This document shows positions 9,651 through 17,939 of a DNA stretch of 64,000 bases, piece after piece. How positions within the stretch are numbered: position 1 is the first letter of the stretch; every line of letters starts with the position of its first letter. Under the pieces are notes generated by a model, which did no database searches, was not told the origin of the DNA, and worked only from the letters and a program-made list of their open reading frames with translations. The position numbers were made by a program, and so were the translations under genes. The DNA is from an uncultured Flavobacteriaceae bacterium (GTDB lineage Bacteria; Bacteroidota; Bacteroidia; Flavobacteriales; Flavobacteriaceae). The stretch lies in the NCBI GenBank assembly GCA_947494565.1, contig CANLVG010000002.1, positions 434,001 through 498,000 of the forward strand, in the 5' to 3' direction.

Positions 9651-10082
9651 ATGAAAAAAGTACTCTTTCTCGGTCTTCTTATTTTGGTGCTCACGGATTG
9701 TAATCACAATGATGCTAATGATCCCATTGCAGCTGATTGCACTGTCGTCGCTTGCACGAACGAGTTTGTAACCTTAACCGTATTAGTAAAGGATAAAGAT
9801 GGTGTCTTGATTCCGCTCGATCGTTTTGAGGTAGTCGATTCGAAAACCGCGGAAGACATTACACCGGAACTCTCTTCGGAGGAATTTCAAACAGCCAGGC
9901 AAATTGGACGGTACCCAATCTACAGCGATGCATTTCTTATGGGAAATCAAAATACCCAAAAGAACCTTGTTTTTAGAGGTTTTATTAATGAGGAAAGGCT
10001 TGTGAATGCCGAAATCGTAGTAGCCATCGATTGTTGCCATGTAAGTATAGCTTCAGGGGATACTACTATCGTTATCAACTAG
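9651..10082 (+). CDS. Small putative lipoprotein, function unknown
   Basis: Started at the ATG at 9651 (MKKVLFLGLLILVLTDC), giving 143 residues; 13 upstream in-frame codons look non-coding. A short basic start and hydrophobic core lead to a Cys at residue 17, a probable but imperfect lipobox because the residue before Cys is Asp. Asp-rich residues after the Cys could favour surface or outer membrane sorting. The mature part has several Cys (DCTVVACTNEF, DCCHVS) that could form disulfides and an Ig-like strand pattern, but I recognise no family. Confidence 0.6.
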   Translation: MKKVLFLGLLILVLTDCNHNDANDPIAADCTVVACTNEFVTLTVLVKDKDGVLIPLDRFEVVDSKTAEDITPELSSEEFQTARQIGRYPIYSDAFLMGNQNTQKNLVFRGFINEERLVNAEIVVAIDCCHVSIASGDTTIVIN

Positions 10083-10100
10083 ATCAGCTCTAAAATTTCC

Positions 10101-10108
10101 TACCTTTA
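10101..10108 (+). promoter_or_regulatory. Candidate -7 box upstream of the PHP-like lipoprotein gene
   Basis: TACCTTTA is one mismatch from the Bacteroidota TAnnTTTG element and lies 26 bases before the ATG at 10135. No clear TTG -33 element is seen. Confidence 0.35.
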
Positions 10109-10134
10109 GCTTTCAATACAATGCTTGGCTATTT

Positions 10135-11358
10135 ATGGAAATCTTCAAAACAAAAAAAATCATCCTCTTTCTGGTTTTACTATCGATACTAGGGTGCAAG
10201 GAAAATAAACCGGCATCGGAAGACGATGAATTATCCCAACAATGGTACAAGGGAAACCTGCACACCCATTCCTACTGGAGTGACGGGGATGAATTTCCTG
10301 AAGTGATAGTAGACTGGTACAAATCTGAAGGGTATCAATTTATCGCCTTATCAGATCACAACACTGTGGCTAAAGAAGAAAAATGGATAACGATTTCAGA
10401 AGATTCCATCTATCAAAAGGCTTTTCAAAGGTATCTTGAAAAGTACGGCACTGATTGGGTCATCCATAAAATAGATTCCGGACGGACCATGGTCAGGCTC
10501 AAAACGTATGACGAATACAAAAACCGTTCGGAAGAGGTAGACAAGTTCTTGGTCATACCCTCGGAAGAAATTACCGATGAATTCGAGGGCAAGCCTTTGC
10601 ATATGAACGCCACCAATATTCAAACCAAAATTGAGCCTCAAGGCGGTTCTAGCGTATCACAGGCATTACAAAATAATATTGACCAAGTACTGAAACAGAG
10701 GCAAGAAACAGGAATACCCATAATGCCGCATGTAAACCATCCGAATTTTGGGTACGCAATTCACCTTAATGATATGATTTCCTTGAATGGAGAACGTTTC
10801 TTCGAAGTATACAATGGGCACCCCATGGTGCATAATATGGGCGATTCGACTCGTGTTTCGACCGAAGAGATGTGGGACCTGATCAATATTTCCTATTTGG
10901 AAAACAAAAAACCGATCATGTACGGCTTGGCGACCGATGATTCGCATCACTATCACAAGTCAGGTAATGAATGGAGCAATGCCGGACGAGGTTGGGTGAT
11001 GGTACAGGCTGATTCGCTTTCCGCCTCCTCCTTGATAACAGCTTTAGAAGCAGGAAACTTTTATTCAAGTACTGGAATTACATTGAAGAGCATAACACGC
11101 GAAAATAATCGCCTATTTATTGAAATAGACCAAGAAAAAGGAGTCGAATATACCCTTACTTTTATAGGGCTAAGAAATGGAAAATCAGAAACGGAAGAAT
11201 TGATTTCGGTCAAGGGAAACCAAGCCGATTTTGAAATGACCGAAGATATCGTTTTTGCACGTTGTAGAATCACCTCCTCCAAATTACAATCCAATCCAAT
11301 CGAAAGAATCCTTTATGAAATGGCTTGGACTCAACCTGTAATAAGAGATGCGCAGTAA
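10135..11358 (+). CDS. Exported PHP-domain-like metal-dependent phosphoesterase (lipoprotein)
   Basis: 407 residues with a lipoprotein signal (IILFLVLLSILGC, Cys about residue 21). The mature start shows PHP-type motifs: GNLHTHSYWSDG (HxH metal ligands), GYQFIALSDHN (the SDH motif), then later HVNHPNF and ATDDSHHY. These are the metal-binding blocks of the polymerase/histidinol phosphatase fold. Export as a lipoprotein suggests it acts on an extracytoplasmic phosphoester or related substrate. Genes of this kind recur in marine Bacteroidota, but I cannot name the substrate. The C-terminal ~90 residues form a strand-rich domain. Confidence 0.75.
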   Translation: MEIFKTKKIILFLVLLSILGCKENKPASEDDELSQQWYKGNLHTHSYWSDGDEFPEVIVDWYKSEGYQFIALSDHNTVAKEEKWITISEDSIYQKAFQRYLEKYGTDWVIHKIDSGRTMVRLKTYDEYKNRSEEVDKFLVIPSEEITDEFEGKPLHMNATNIQTKIEPQGGSSVSQALQNNIDQVLKQRQETGIPIMPHVNHPNFGYAIHLNDMISLNGERFFEVYNGHPMVHNMGDSTRVSTEEMWDLINISYLENKKPIMYGLATDDSHHYHKSGNEWSNAGRGWVMVQADSLSASSLITALEAGNFYSSTGITLKSITRENNRLFIEIDQEKGVEYTLTFIGLRNGKSETEELISVKGNQADFEMTEDIVFARCRITSSKLQSNPIERILYEMAWTQPVIRDAQ

Positions 11359-11363
11359 ATAGT

Positions 11364-11371
11364 TACCTTTG
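11364..11371 (+). promoter_or_regulatory. Candidate -7 box (TACCTTTG) upstream of queD
   Basis: A perfect match to the Bacteroidota TAnnTTTG element, 17 bases before the queD ATG and just after the preceding stop. The -33 partner is not obvious. Confidence 0.5.
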
Positions 11372-11388
11372 TACGGCAAATAACACGA

Positions 11389-11838
11389 ATGGGTAACATC
11401 AGAATTACAAAGCAATTCAATTTCGAAACCGGCCACGCATTATACGGCTATGATGGCAAGTGCCGAAACGTACATGGCCATAGCTATAAATTGTCCGTTA
11501 CTGTGATAGGCCAACCCATTACGGACACCTCCCATGTTAAATTGGGTATGGTCATCGATTTTGGCGATCTCAAAAAAATCGTAAAGGAAGAAATCGTAGA
11601 TCAATTCGATCATGCAACCGTTTTCAATAAGAACACTCCTCATGTTGAATTGGCCAAAGAATTGATGGACAGAGGTCATAACGTCATCCTGGCCGACTAT
11701 CAACCGACCAGCGAAAATATGGTCATTGATTTCGCTGCGAAGATAAAAGCACGTTTACCACAGAACATCAAATTACATTCCCTAAAATTACAGGAAACCG
11801 ACACCTCTTTTGCAGAATGGTTTGCATCCGAGAATTAA
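11389..11838 (+). CDS. queD: 6-carboxytetrahydropterin synthase / 6-pyruvoyltetrahydropterin synthase family
   Basis: 149 residues. Zinc-binding His residues are visible in FNFETGHALYGYDGKC and in CRNVHGHSYKL, where the Cys (about 27) is the catalytic nucleophile/base of the family. ETDTSFAEWF near the end carries the conserved pterin-binding Glu. In QueD the enzyme converts 7,8-dihydroneopterin triphosphate to 6-carboxytetrahydropterin, a step toward queuosine and other deazapurines; the related PTPS makes pyruvoyltetrahydropterin. No other queuosine gene is in the window, so QueD over PTPS is the more likely but not proven choice. lpxH follows 33 bp later. Confidence 0.85.
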   Translation: MGNIRITKQFNFETGHALYGYDGKCRNVHGHSYKLSVTVIGQPITDTSHVKLGMVIDFGDLKKIVKEEIVDQFDHATVFNKNTPHVELAKELMDRGHNVILADYQPTSENMVIDFAAKIKARLPQNIKLHSLKLQETDTSFAEWFASEN

Positions 11839-11871
11839 TTGCGATTTCCCTTTTTACTATCTTTACACGAA

Positions 11872-12642
11872 ATGACAACCATCAATATTCCACCCGGCAA
11901 AAAAGTCTATTTTGCCAGTGATAATCATCTAGGAGCGCCGACCATGGAAGAGAGCCGACCCCGTGAAAGAAGATTTGTGGCATGGCTGGACCAAGTCAAA
12001 AAAGATGCTGGCGCCATTTTCCTGTTGGGAGACCTTTTTGATTTTTGGATGGAGTACAAAACCGTTGTTCCCAAAGGTTTCACCAGAACACTGGGCAAGT
12101 TGGCCGAACTATCGGACGATGGCATTCCTATTTATTATTTTGTAGGCAACCACGATCTCTGGATGAACGGCTACTTTGAAGAGGAGCTTAATATCCCGGT
12201 CTTTCACAACCCACAGCAATATGACATCAATGGTGTTTCATTCTTTATCGGCCATGGTGACGGGCTAGGCCCTAAGGACAAGGGCTATAAGCGAATGAAA
12301 AAGGTATTCACCCATCCCCTTTCAAAATGGTTGTACCGTTGGTTACACCCGGATTGGGGTGTGCGATTGGCTCAATACCTCTCCGTCAAGAATAAAATTA
12401 TTTCAGGTGATGAGGACATTAAATTTCTTGGGGAAGACAACGAATGGTTAGTACAATACGCCAAAAGAAAACTGGAAAACCAACATTATGATCATTTTGT
12501 TTTCGGGCATCGACATCTTCCTCTAGAGATCGACCTAGATGGAACATCAAAATACACCAATCTCGGCGACTGGATCTCGTACTACACTTATGCCGTTTTC
12601 GATGGCGAAAACCTATCCTTGGAAAAATACACTACGACCTAG
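11872..12642 (+). CDS. lpxH: UDP-2,3-diacylglucosamine diphosphatase
   Basis: 256 residues when started at the ATG at 11872 (MTTINIPPGKKVYFASDNHLG); the eleven upstream in-frame codons are not family-like. Calcineurin-type metallophosphoesterase motifs are clear: SDNHLG (usually SDxH), GDLFDFW, FVGNHDLW, IGHGDG and FGHRH. LpxH cleaves UDP-2,3-diacylglucosamine to lipid X at the membrane face in lipid A synthesis. The DNHLG and GDLFDFW forms match the flavobacterial LpxH group. Its end overlaps the convergent MFS gene by 11 bases. Confidence 0.88.
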   Translation: MTTINIPPGKKVYFASDNHLGAPTMEESRPRERRFVAWLDQVKKDAGAIFLLGDLFDFWMEYKTVVPKGFTRTLGKLAELSDDGIPIYYFVGNHDLWMNGYFEEELNIPVFHNPQQYDINGVSFFIGHGDGLGPKDKGYKRMKKVFTHPLSKWLYRWLHPDWGVRLAQYLSVKNKIISGDEDIKFLGEDNEWLVQYAKRKLENQHYDHFVFGHRHLPLEIDLDGTSKYTNLGDWISYYTYAVFDGENLSLEKYTTT

Positions 12643-13894
12643 CGGACTCATGCGCCTCTACCTCATCGCGTAAATCAAGCTTTCTAAAACTCGGCGAAAT
12701 AAATGCTGTAAAGCCCACTGTAAGCAGCGTCATTGTTCCTCCGAAAACCACGGCGGCCACGGTTCCCATCAGCTTAGCGGTCACCCCACTTTCAAAGGCC
12801 CCCAGTTCATTGGAAGAACCGACGAACATTGAATTGACGGAAGCAACACGTCCGCGCATCTCGTCAGGTGTCTTTAGCTGTAATATCGTTTGGCGAATGA
12901 CCATGGAAATACCATCCAAAGCTCCACTCATGAATAGGGAGAATACGGATAGCCAAAAGGAAGTAGACAACCCAAAAACAATAATACTCAACCCAAATCC
13001 AAATACAGCCCACAACAGTTTTCGACCTGCAGCCCGATGTACCGGAAAGCGTGTAGAGCCAATCATCGTAATGGCCGCTCCGACCGCTGGAGCAGCCCTT
13101 AAAACCCCAAACCCTTCAGCGCCCACCTGTAAAATATCTTGTGCGAATATGGGTAGAAGTGCTATTGCACCTCCAAAAAGCACCGCAATCATATCTAAGG
13201 TCAATGCACCAAAAACAGCCTTGCTATTAAAAACGAATCGTAATCCTTCCTTTAGACTATCGCCGATAGGTTCGCCGATTTTCGGATTCATTATGGGCTT
13301 GCGGGATATCTTCAGAATACAGATCAGTGCGGCCAGTGAAAATGCAAAAATGACGCACATCGACCAATGTACGCCCACCCAACTAATGGAAAAACCGGCT
13401 AGTGTAGGTCCTAAGACGGATGCCATTTGCCAAGTAGTACTGCTCCAAGTGGCCGCATTCGGATAGGCTCTTTTCGGAACGATCAAAGCAATCAAAGAAA
13501 AAATGGTCGGCCCTAGAAAGGCCCGTACAATTCCTCCTAAGAAGACTAAAAAATAGATGCCATATAGAATGGTAGTGTTGTCCATTTTCAAGGCCAGGGA
13601 AGGTTCACTTAAAGCAAAAAGTCCAAAACTAATCGTCGAAAAACCAAGAAGACATTTCAACAGCAAATTCCGTTTTTCCCTCTGATCGACGATGTGACCT
13701 GCAAATAAGGCCATGGAAACTGCAGGAATAACTTCCATTAGACCGATAACACCAAGAGATAAGGGGTCTTTGGTCATGGAGTATACCTGCCACTCGATAA
13801 CGATAAATTGCATTGACCAAGCGAATACCATTGCAAATCGTGCTACAAGAAAAATATTGAATTCCCGAAATCGTAGGGCTAGGTAAGGATCCAT
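12632..13894 (-). CDS. MFS transporter
   Basis: 420 residues with about twelve hydrophobic segments. The N-terminal region (FNIFLVARFAMVFAWSM) and the loop GHIVDQREKRNLLL are typical of the major facilitator A-motif, and the arrangement resembles the MFS_3/enterobactin exporter-like (EntS) group. The substrate is unknown; efflux is more likely than uptake. Its ATG overlaps the recJ stop as TGATG, so it is translationally coupled to recJ. The TGATG coupling is conserved-looking but the functional link with recJ is not evident. Confidence 0.85.
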   Translation of the reverse strand: MDPYLALRFREFNIFLVARFAMVFAWSMQFIVIEWQVYSMTKDPLSLGVIGLMEVIPAVSMALFAGHIVDQREKRNLLLKCLLGFSTISFGLFALSEPSLALKMDNTTILYGIYFLVFLGGIVRAFLGPTIFSLIALIVPKRAYPNAATWSSTTWQMASVLGPTLAGFSISWVGVHWSMCVIFAFSLAALICILKISRKPIMNPKIGEPIGDSLKEGLRFVFNSKAVFGALTLDMIAVLFGGAIALLPIFAQDILQVGAEGFGVLRAAPAVGAAITMIGSTRFPVHRAAGRKLLWAVFGFGLSIIVFGLSTSFWLSVFSLFMSGALDGISMVIRQTILQLKTPDEMRGRVASVNSMFVGSSNELGAFESGVTAKLMGTVAAVVFGGTMTLLTVGFTAFISPSFRKLDLRDEVEAHESARS

Positions 13895-15582
13895 CAGCGC
13901 AGGTCCCTTAGTTTAAACTGAAGGCTAATATTTCCTTGCCATTCGTTTTCATCCAAAGAAAAAACGGCATCGAAGGGTTTTCTGCTGGTAACCAAGGGAA
14001 GTTTATCGCCCAGGTTAAAGCCAATACCCCCAATAGGACCATAACCGTGTTGAGTAACCGCAAATTTCAAATGGGCCCCTTCTTGACCCACTCCTTTTGC
14101 GTACCCTGTATCTGTCAAACCTTCTGCCATAAAAACCGGCCTCATATTACCGGGGCCAAAAGGAGCGAACTGCTTTAGAATACGCATGAGTTTGGGGTTG
14201 ATGTCCTTTATTTCAATGGTCGTATCAACTGTGATCTCAGGGGTCAGTAAGGCAGGGTCTATAGTTTGTGAAACTACTTTTTCGAACTGTGCCTTAAACG
14301 TTTCATATTGGTTTTCAAGTAAGGTGAGTCCCGCCGCATATTTATGCCCGCCGAATTGCTCAATACAGTCCGCACAACCTTCAAGAGCGTTGTAGACATC
14401 AAAGCCTTTTACCGATCGGGCGGAGGCAGCCAACTTTTCACCGCTTTTGGTAAAGACCAGGGTGGGCCTATAGTAGGTATCCGTTAATCGGGAAGCTACG
14501 ATTCCGATAACCCCTTTGTGCCAAGATGCCTTGTAGACCACTGAGGTGAACCGTTCTTCCTCTTTATTATCCTGAATCTGGGCCAAGGCCTCCTTCGTAA
14601 TTTCTTGGTCCAGAGTGCGACGGTCGTTATTGTACTTCTCAATAGCATGGGCAAACTTTCGGGCCTGTTGCATATCCGTTTCCGTGAGTAGGTTTACGGC
14701 GTGTTGCCCGTGCTCCATACGGCCCGCAGCATTGATTCTGGGGGCAATGATAAAGACCACATCGGTAATGGTCAGTTCGGTCTTTTTGACTTCGTTGATG
14801 ATAGCCTTGAACCCGATTCTGGGGTCTGTATTGATTACCTGCAGTCCGAAATAGGCCAACACCCTATTTTCGCCTGTCATCGGAACAATATCGGCCCCGA
14901 TTGCGGTCGCCACTAAATCTAAATAGGGTATCAGGTCATCGATAGTTCGCCCTTTTCGAGAAGCTAAGGCTTGTATGAGCTTGAAACCGACTCCACATCC
15001 ACATAGCTCATCATACGGATAGGTACAGTCTTCCCTTTTGGGATCTAAAACGGCAATGGCATCCGGCAGTTGGGCCCCAGGACGGTGGTGATCGCAAATG
15101 ATGAAATCAATCTTTTTCGCTTTGGCATACGACACCTTATCGATAGCCTTAACACCACAATCCAAAGCGATAATCAATGAAAAATTATTGTCGTCGGCAA
15201 AATCGATGCCTTGATAGGACACTCCATATCCCTCTGTATAACGATCAGGAATGTAGGTTGCCACATTGGGGTAATCCTTCAATAGATACGAGGAAACCAG
15301 GGCAACCGAAGTAGTTCCGTCCACATCATAATCACCATACACCAAGATGTTTTCATTGGAAGCGATTGCACTTTCAATTCGCGCCACAGCGACCTCCATA
15401 TCTTTCATCGAGAACGGGTCGTGCAAATCGGTCAATTGGGGCCGAAAGAATTTCTTTGCCTTTTCATAGGTATCGATACCTCGTTGCAACAGCAATTGCG
15501 CAACAAGACCATTGACATTCAACGCATCTGATAGCGCATCAATATCCTGTGGTGTAGGTTTTGCTTTTATGGTCCAGCGCAT
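13894..15582 (-). CDS. recJ: Single-stranded-DNA-specific exonuclease RecJ
   Basis: 562 residues, the normal size. The DHH phosphoesterase core has VYGDYDVDGTTS (about 82-93), LIIALDCGVKA and FIICDHHRPG, then the DHHA1 domain with GGHKYAAGL (about 418-426) and an OB-fold-like C terminus. RecJ degrades single-stranded DNA 5' to 3' with divalent metal in RecF-pathway recombination, base-excision and mismatch repair. Its start codon is only 10 bp from the left inverted repeat of the four-helix-bundle unit, so its native promoter or operon contact to the OsmC gene may have been interrupted. Confidence 0.95.
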   Translation of the reverse strand: MRWTIKAKPTPQDIDALSDALNVNGLVAQLLLQRGIDTYEKAKKFFRPQLTDLHDPFSMKDMEVAVARIESAIASNENILVYGDYDVDGTTSVALVSSYLLKDYPNVATYIPDRYTEGYGVSYQGIDFADDNNFSLIIALDCGVKAIDKVSYAKAKKIDFIICDHHRPGAQLPDAIAVLDPKREDCTYPYDELCGCGVGFKLIQALASRKGRTIDDLIPYLDLVATAIGADIVPMTGENRVLAYFGLQVINTDPRIGFKAIINEVKKTELTITDVVFIIAPRINAAGRMEHGQHAVNLLTETDMQQARKFAHAIEKYNNDRRTLDQEITKEALAQIQDNKEEERFTSVVYKASWHKGVIGIVASRLTDTYYRPTLVFTKSGEKLAASARSVKGFDVYNALEGCADCIEQFGGHKYAAGLTLLENQYETFKAQFEKVVSQTIDPALLTPEITVDTTIEIKDINPKLMRILKQFAPFGPGNMRPVFMAEGLTDTGYAKGVGQEGAHLKFAVTQHGYGPIGGIGFNLGDKLPLVTSRKPFDAVFSLDENEWQGNISLQFKLRDLR

Positions 15583-15592
15583 TCTGTAAGTT

Positions 15593-15620
15593 CAAGTTCA
15601 AATGTCAAGTTCAAGTTCAA
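15593..15620 (-). repeat. 28-bp imperfect inverted repeat, left arm
   Basis: Read on the minus strand this begins TTGAACTTGAACTTGAC and matches the right arm at 16008-16035 at 23 of 28 positions in inverted orientation. It is itself built from tandem AACTTG-like units and sits between recJ and the four-helix-bundle gene. Confidence 0.7.
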
Positions 15621-15649
15621 GGGTCAAACTCAAACACAAAGTTGGACAC

Positions 15650-16003
15650 CTATTCAGTTTTATTCTTTATAATCGTTGCTGTAATCCTTATCAATTGTTC
15701 GACTTCATCCAAAAGTTGGGTCCTTTTAGGGTTTTTACCGTATTGAATCTTTGAAAGGATTTTAAGATTAATTCGTGATTCTTTCAATTCTTTCAGCGAA
15801 ATAGTGGCTTTATTCCTGAAGTCCTTATTGGTCTGGGCACCTTGCATTTCCCCAAAGTTAAGCGCAGAACTTCCTGCGGAGCGCAATGGTTGATGTCCAT
15901 AATATTGACCAATAAAATCATTGGGCATCGCCTTGCAGAACAATGCAATGTCCGCTGCAAAATTCACCAATCTCTCTTCTAAGTCATACGGTTTATGCTG
16001 CAT
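15650..16003 (-). CDS. Four-helix bundle protein (S23/IVS-encoded family)
   Basis: 117 residues of the four-helix-bundle family first seen in intervening sequences of 23S rRNA genes and related to the Avd accessory protein of diversity-generating retroelements. Typical features: an N-terminal LEERLVNFAADIALF helix, the central QPLRSAGSSALNFGEMQGA with the conserved Arg and Ser-Ala-Asn, and a C-terminal LKELKESRINLKIL helix. The protein is basic overall. Function is not known; nucleic-acid binding is suspected. It lies inside a pair of inverted repeats and breaks the space between OsmC and recJ, all on the same strand. Confidence 0.85.
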   Translation of the reverse strand: MQHKPYDLEERLVNFAADIALFCKAMPNDFIGQYYGHQPLRSAGSSALNFGEMQGAQTNKDFRNKATISLKELKESRINLKILSKIQYGKNPKRTQLLDEVEQLIRITATIIKNKTE

Positions 16004-16007
16004 GCCA

Positions 16008-16035
16008 TTGAATTTGTAATTGACCTTTGAATTTG
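16008..16035 (+). repeat. 28-bp imperfect inverted repeat, right arm
   Basis: The plus strand reads TTGAATTTGTAATTGACC and onward; 23 of 28 positions match the reverse complement of 15593-15620. It lies four bases upstream of the four-helix-bundle start codon, so it may also hold that gene's promoter. Confidence 0.7.
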
Positions 16036-16044
16036 TGTTTAATT

Positions 16045-16473
16045 TTATTGGTGATGAAAAACAGTCTTTATTTCCAATTCAGCGAACCGTCGGAACATCT
16101 CCATGACCCCGCAGTATTTCTCAATGGAAAGATCCACCGCCCTTTGCAGTTTTCCTTCAGAAAGATTTGATCCGTGAAAATGATATTCTATTGTCACCTT
16201 GTCATAATACCTTGGATGTTCATCAGTAAGATTGGCAATGGTTTCGATGGTAAATTCATCTACTTCTAATTTCATTTTCTTCATAAGGGATGCCACATCG
16301 AGACCGGAGCAGCCCGCAAGTGAAGAAAGCATCAATGCTTTAGGACGCATTCCGCTACCATCACCACCATCTTCCTTGGCAATGTCGATAGTAAGGTTGT
16401 ATCCTGAAGGGTTATTACTTTCAAAGGCCATATTGCCGAGCCATTTCGTTGTGATATGATTTGTAGTCGCCAT
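16045..16473 (-). CDS. OsmC family protein (peroxide-reductase type)
   Basis: 142 residues started at the ATG at 16473 (MATTNHITTKWLGNMAFES); the long upstream extension overlaps the divergent AhpD-like gene and is rejected. Both redox Cys of the family are present, in LSSLAGCSGLDV (about 55) and EKYCGVMEMF (about 121), so thiol-dependent reduction of organic hydroperoxides is plausible. The sequence GMRPKALMLSSLAGCS is the OsmC/YhfA-like form. Divergently arranged with a CxxC AhpD-like gene, another peroxide-type protein, which supports a redox role. Confidence 0.88.
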   Translation of the reverse strand: MATTNHITTKWLGNMAFESNNPSGYNLTIDIAKEDGGDGSGMRPKALMLSSLAGCSGLDVASLMKKMKLEVDEFTIETIANLTDEHPRYYDKVTIEYHFHGSNLSEGKLQRAVDLSIEKYCGVMEMFRRFAELEIKTVFHHQ

Positions 16474-16570
16474 AATTTTTTGTTTCTTGTGTTGGTACAA
16501 AAATACGATAATCAATACTGTCATTTGAGATGGAATAAATAATTTCGAAGTCTTTTTCCTACATTTAAAA

Positions 16571-17200
16571 ATGTCAGTTAATTTCAAACCATACGATATG
16601 CCCTTAGTAAATCCGCTTGACCCCAGCCACAGCCCTGAAACTGCAGAGTTGGCTAAATTCTTTAATGAGACCCTTGGGTTTTGCCCCAATTCCGTATTGA
16701 CGATGCAGCATCGCCCGGCCATCTCAAAAGCCTTTATCAACTTGAATAAAGCTGTTATGGCCAATGAAGGTCGTGTAACTTCGGCCTTAAAACGCATGAT
16801 CGCCTGGGTCAGTAGTAATGCTACGGGATGTCGCTACTGCCAAGCGCATGCGATTCGCGCGGCGGAACGCTATGGCGCCGAGCAAGAACAATTGGACAAC
16901 ATCTGGGAGTACCGCACCCACCCCGCCTTCTCAGAAGCGGAACGGGCCGCATTGGATTTCTCTCTGCAAGCCTCCCAAGTACCCAATGCGGTGGATACAA
17001 ACATCAAAGCACGACTTTATGAGCATTGGAACGAAGGCGAAATCGTTGAAATGTTGGGCGTGATTTCATTGTTCGGCTATTTAAATCGATGGAACGACTC
17101 TATGGGCACCTCCATAGAAGAGGGGGCTGTAGAAAGTGGTGACCAATATCTAGGAAAACATGGATGGGAAAAAGGAAAGCACGACGGTAGTAGATACTAG
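16571..17200 (+). CDS. Carboxymuconolactone decarboxylase / AhpD-like family protein
   Basis: 209 residues, all-helical. The AhpD signature is clear: CRYCQAHAIRAAERYG (about residues 87-102), giving a CxxC pair and a following His used in disulfide exchange and proton relay. Such proteins act as alkylhydroperoxidase-like reductases or decarboxylases of gamma-carboxymuconolactone; with both Cys present the peroxidase type is favoured. Divergent from OsmC across ~97 bp, and followed by a terminator at 17221-17244. Confidence 0.85.
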   Translation: MSVNFKPYDMPLVNPLDPSHSPETAELAKFFNETLGFCPNSVLTMQHRPAISKAFINLNKAVMANEGRVTSALKRMIAWVSSNATGCRYCQAHAIRAAERYGAEQEQLDNIWEYRTHPAFSEAERAALDFSLQASQVPNAVDTNIKARLYEHWNEGEIVEMLGVISLFGYLNRWNDSMGTSIEEGAVESGDQYLGKHGWEKGKHDGSRY

Positions 17201-17220
17201 AAAACACTTTTTCATACTTG

Positions 17221-17244
17221 ACCCTGCCCGACAGCAGGGTTTTT
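17221..17244 (+). terminator. Intrinsic terminator after the AhpD-like gene
   Basis: ACCCTGC pairs with GCAGGGT across a six-base loop and is followed by a run of T. Confidence 0.75.
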
Positions 17245-17331
17245 ACTTAATACGCCTGATTTCTTGATTCAAATCAAACTTTGTTTCCCTAAGATCATAG
17301 AACTTTGTTGTAATCAAAAAAACGAACGGTT

Positions 17332-17913
17332 ATGGCAAAACTGGTCATTACTCCAGAAAATCAAATTCAACGGTTGAATTCCATTCTCAACACCGTAGAA
17401 AACCTTGCGTCGCTGCCAACAAATCAATTGGTATATCGGCCCAGACCGAAGTCATGGTCGGTAATTGAAATCATCGAGCACTTGAGTGTTGCCTATGATA
17501 TTTATGTAGACAAAATCGATTCTGCTTTGGAAAAGCTTCCGGAAAAAGCGGGTGACAACACCTCATTTACACCGAATTGGTGGCAGCGTTTTATCATTAA
17601 CGGCGTAAAACCCAAAGGAGGTCAACGCAAATTAAAAATCAAAACGCTAAAGAAGTTCGAGCCCTTACTACAGTTGGAAACTCTTGATGAAGCGACTATT
17701 GTCCCTGTTTTCGAGCGCTTTAAGAAGTTGCAACTACACCTAAAAAATGCCATTTTGGTCACTCGTTTCAAGGAAGTCAAAGCGATCAAGATCAATTCAG
17801 GAATTGGCCCTATTGTGAAGTTCTACTTGCCTGAAAGCTTCGAATTCTTGATAGCTCATATGGAACGGCACATGCTTCAAATCGAAGAGGTCTTACAGCA
17901 AATGGATTCCTAA
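17332..17913 (+). CDS. DinB family protein
   Basis: 193 residues of the DinB/YfiT four-helix fold. The first His lies in SVIEIIEHLSVAYD (about 46-59) and the last pair in LIAHMERHMLQIEEV (about 173-187), giving the usual three-His metal site. Members include thiol-transferases using bacillithiol-like cofactors, but most have no known reaction. The Crp-like regulator gene follows after 26 bp, so they may be co-transcribed. Confidence 0.82.
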   Translation: MAKLVITPENQIQRLNSILNTVENLASLPTNQLVYRPRPKSWSVIEIIEHLSVAYDIYVDKIDSALEKLPEKAGDNTSFTPNWWQRFIINGVKPKGGQRKLKIKTLKKFEPLLQLETLDEATIVPVFERFKKLQLHLKNAILVTRFKEVKAIKINSGIGPIVKFYLPESFEFLIAHMERHMLQIEEVLQQMDS

Positions 17914-17939
17914 GACATTAGAAGGAAATCGGTATTTTT

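Noticed and set aside
12810-13466. A 218-codon plus-strand frame inside the MFS gene
   Set aside because: Antisense to a clear transporter gene; the Pro/Ala/Thr-rich translation is a typical shadow.
15583-15640. AAGTTC repeats as a possible CRISPR array or microsatellite
   Set aside because: Units are short and without spacers; they are better explained as the left arm of the inverted repeat.
16474-16797. N-terminal extension of the OsmC frame by 108 codons
   Set aside because: The extension runs antisense through the AhpD-like gene and shows no OsmC similarity; the ATG at 16473 gives the normal family length.
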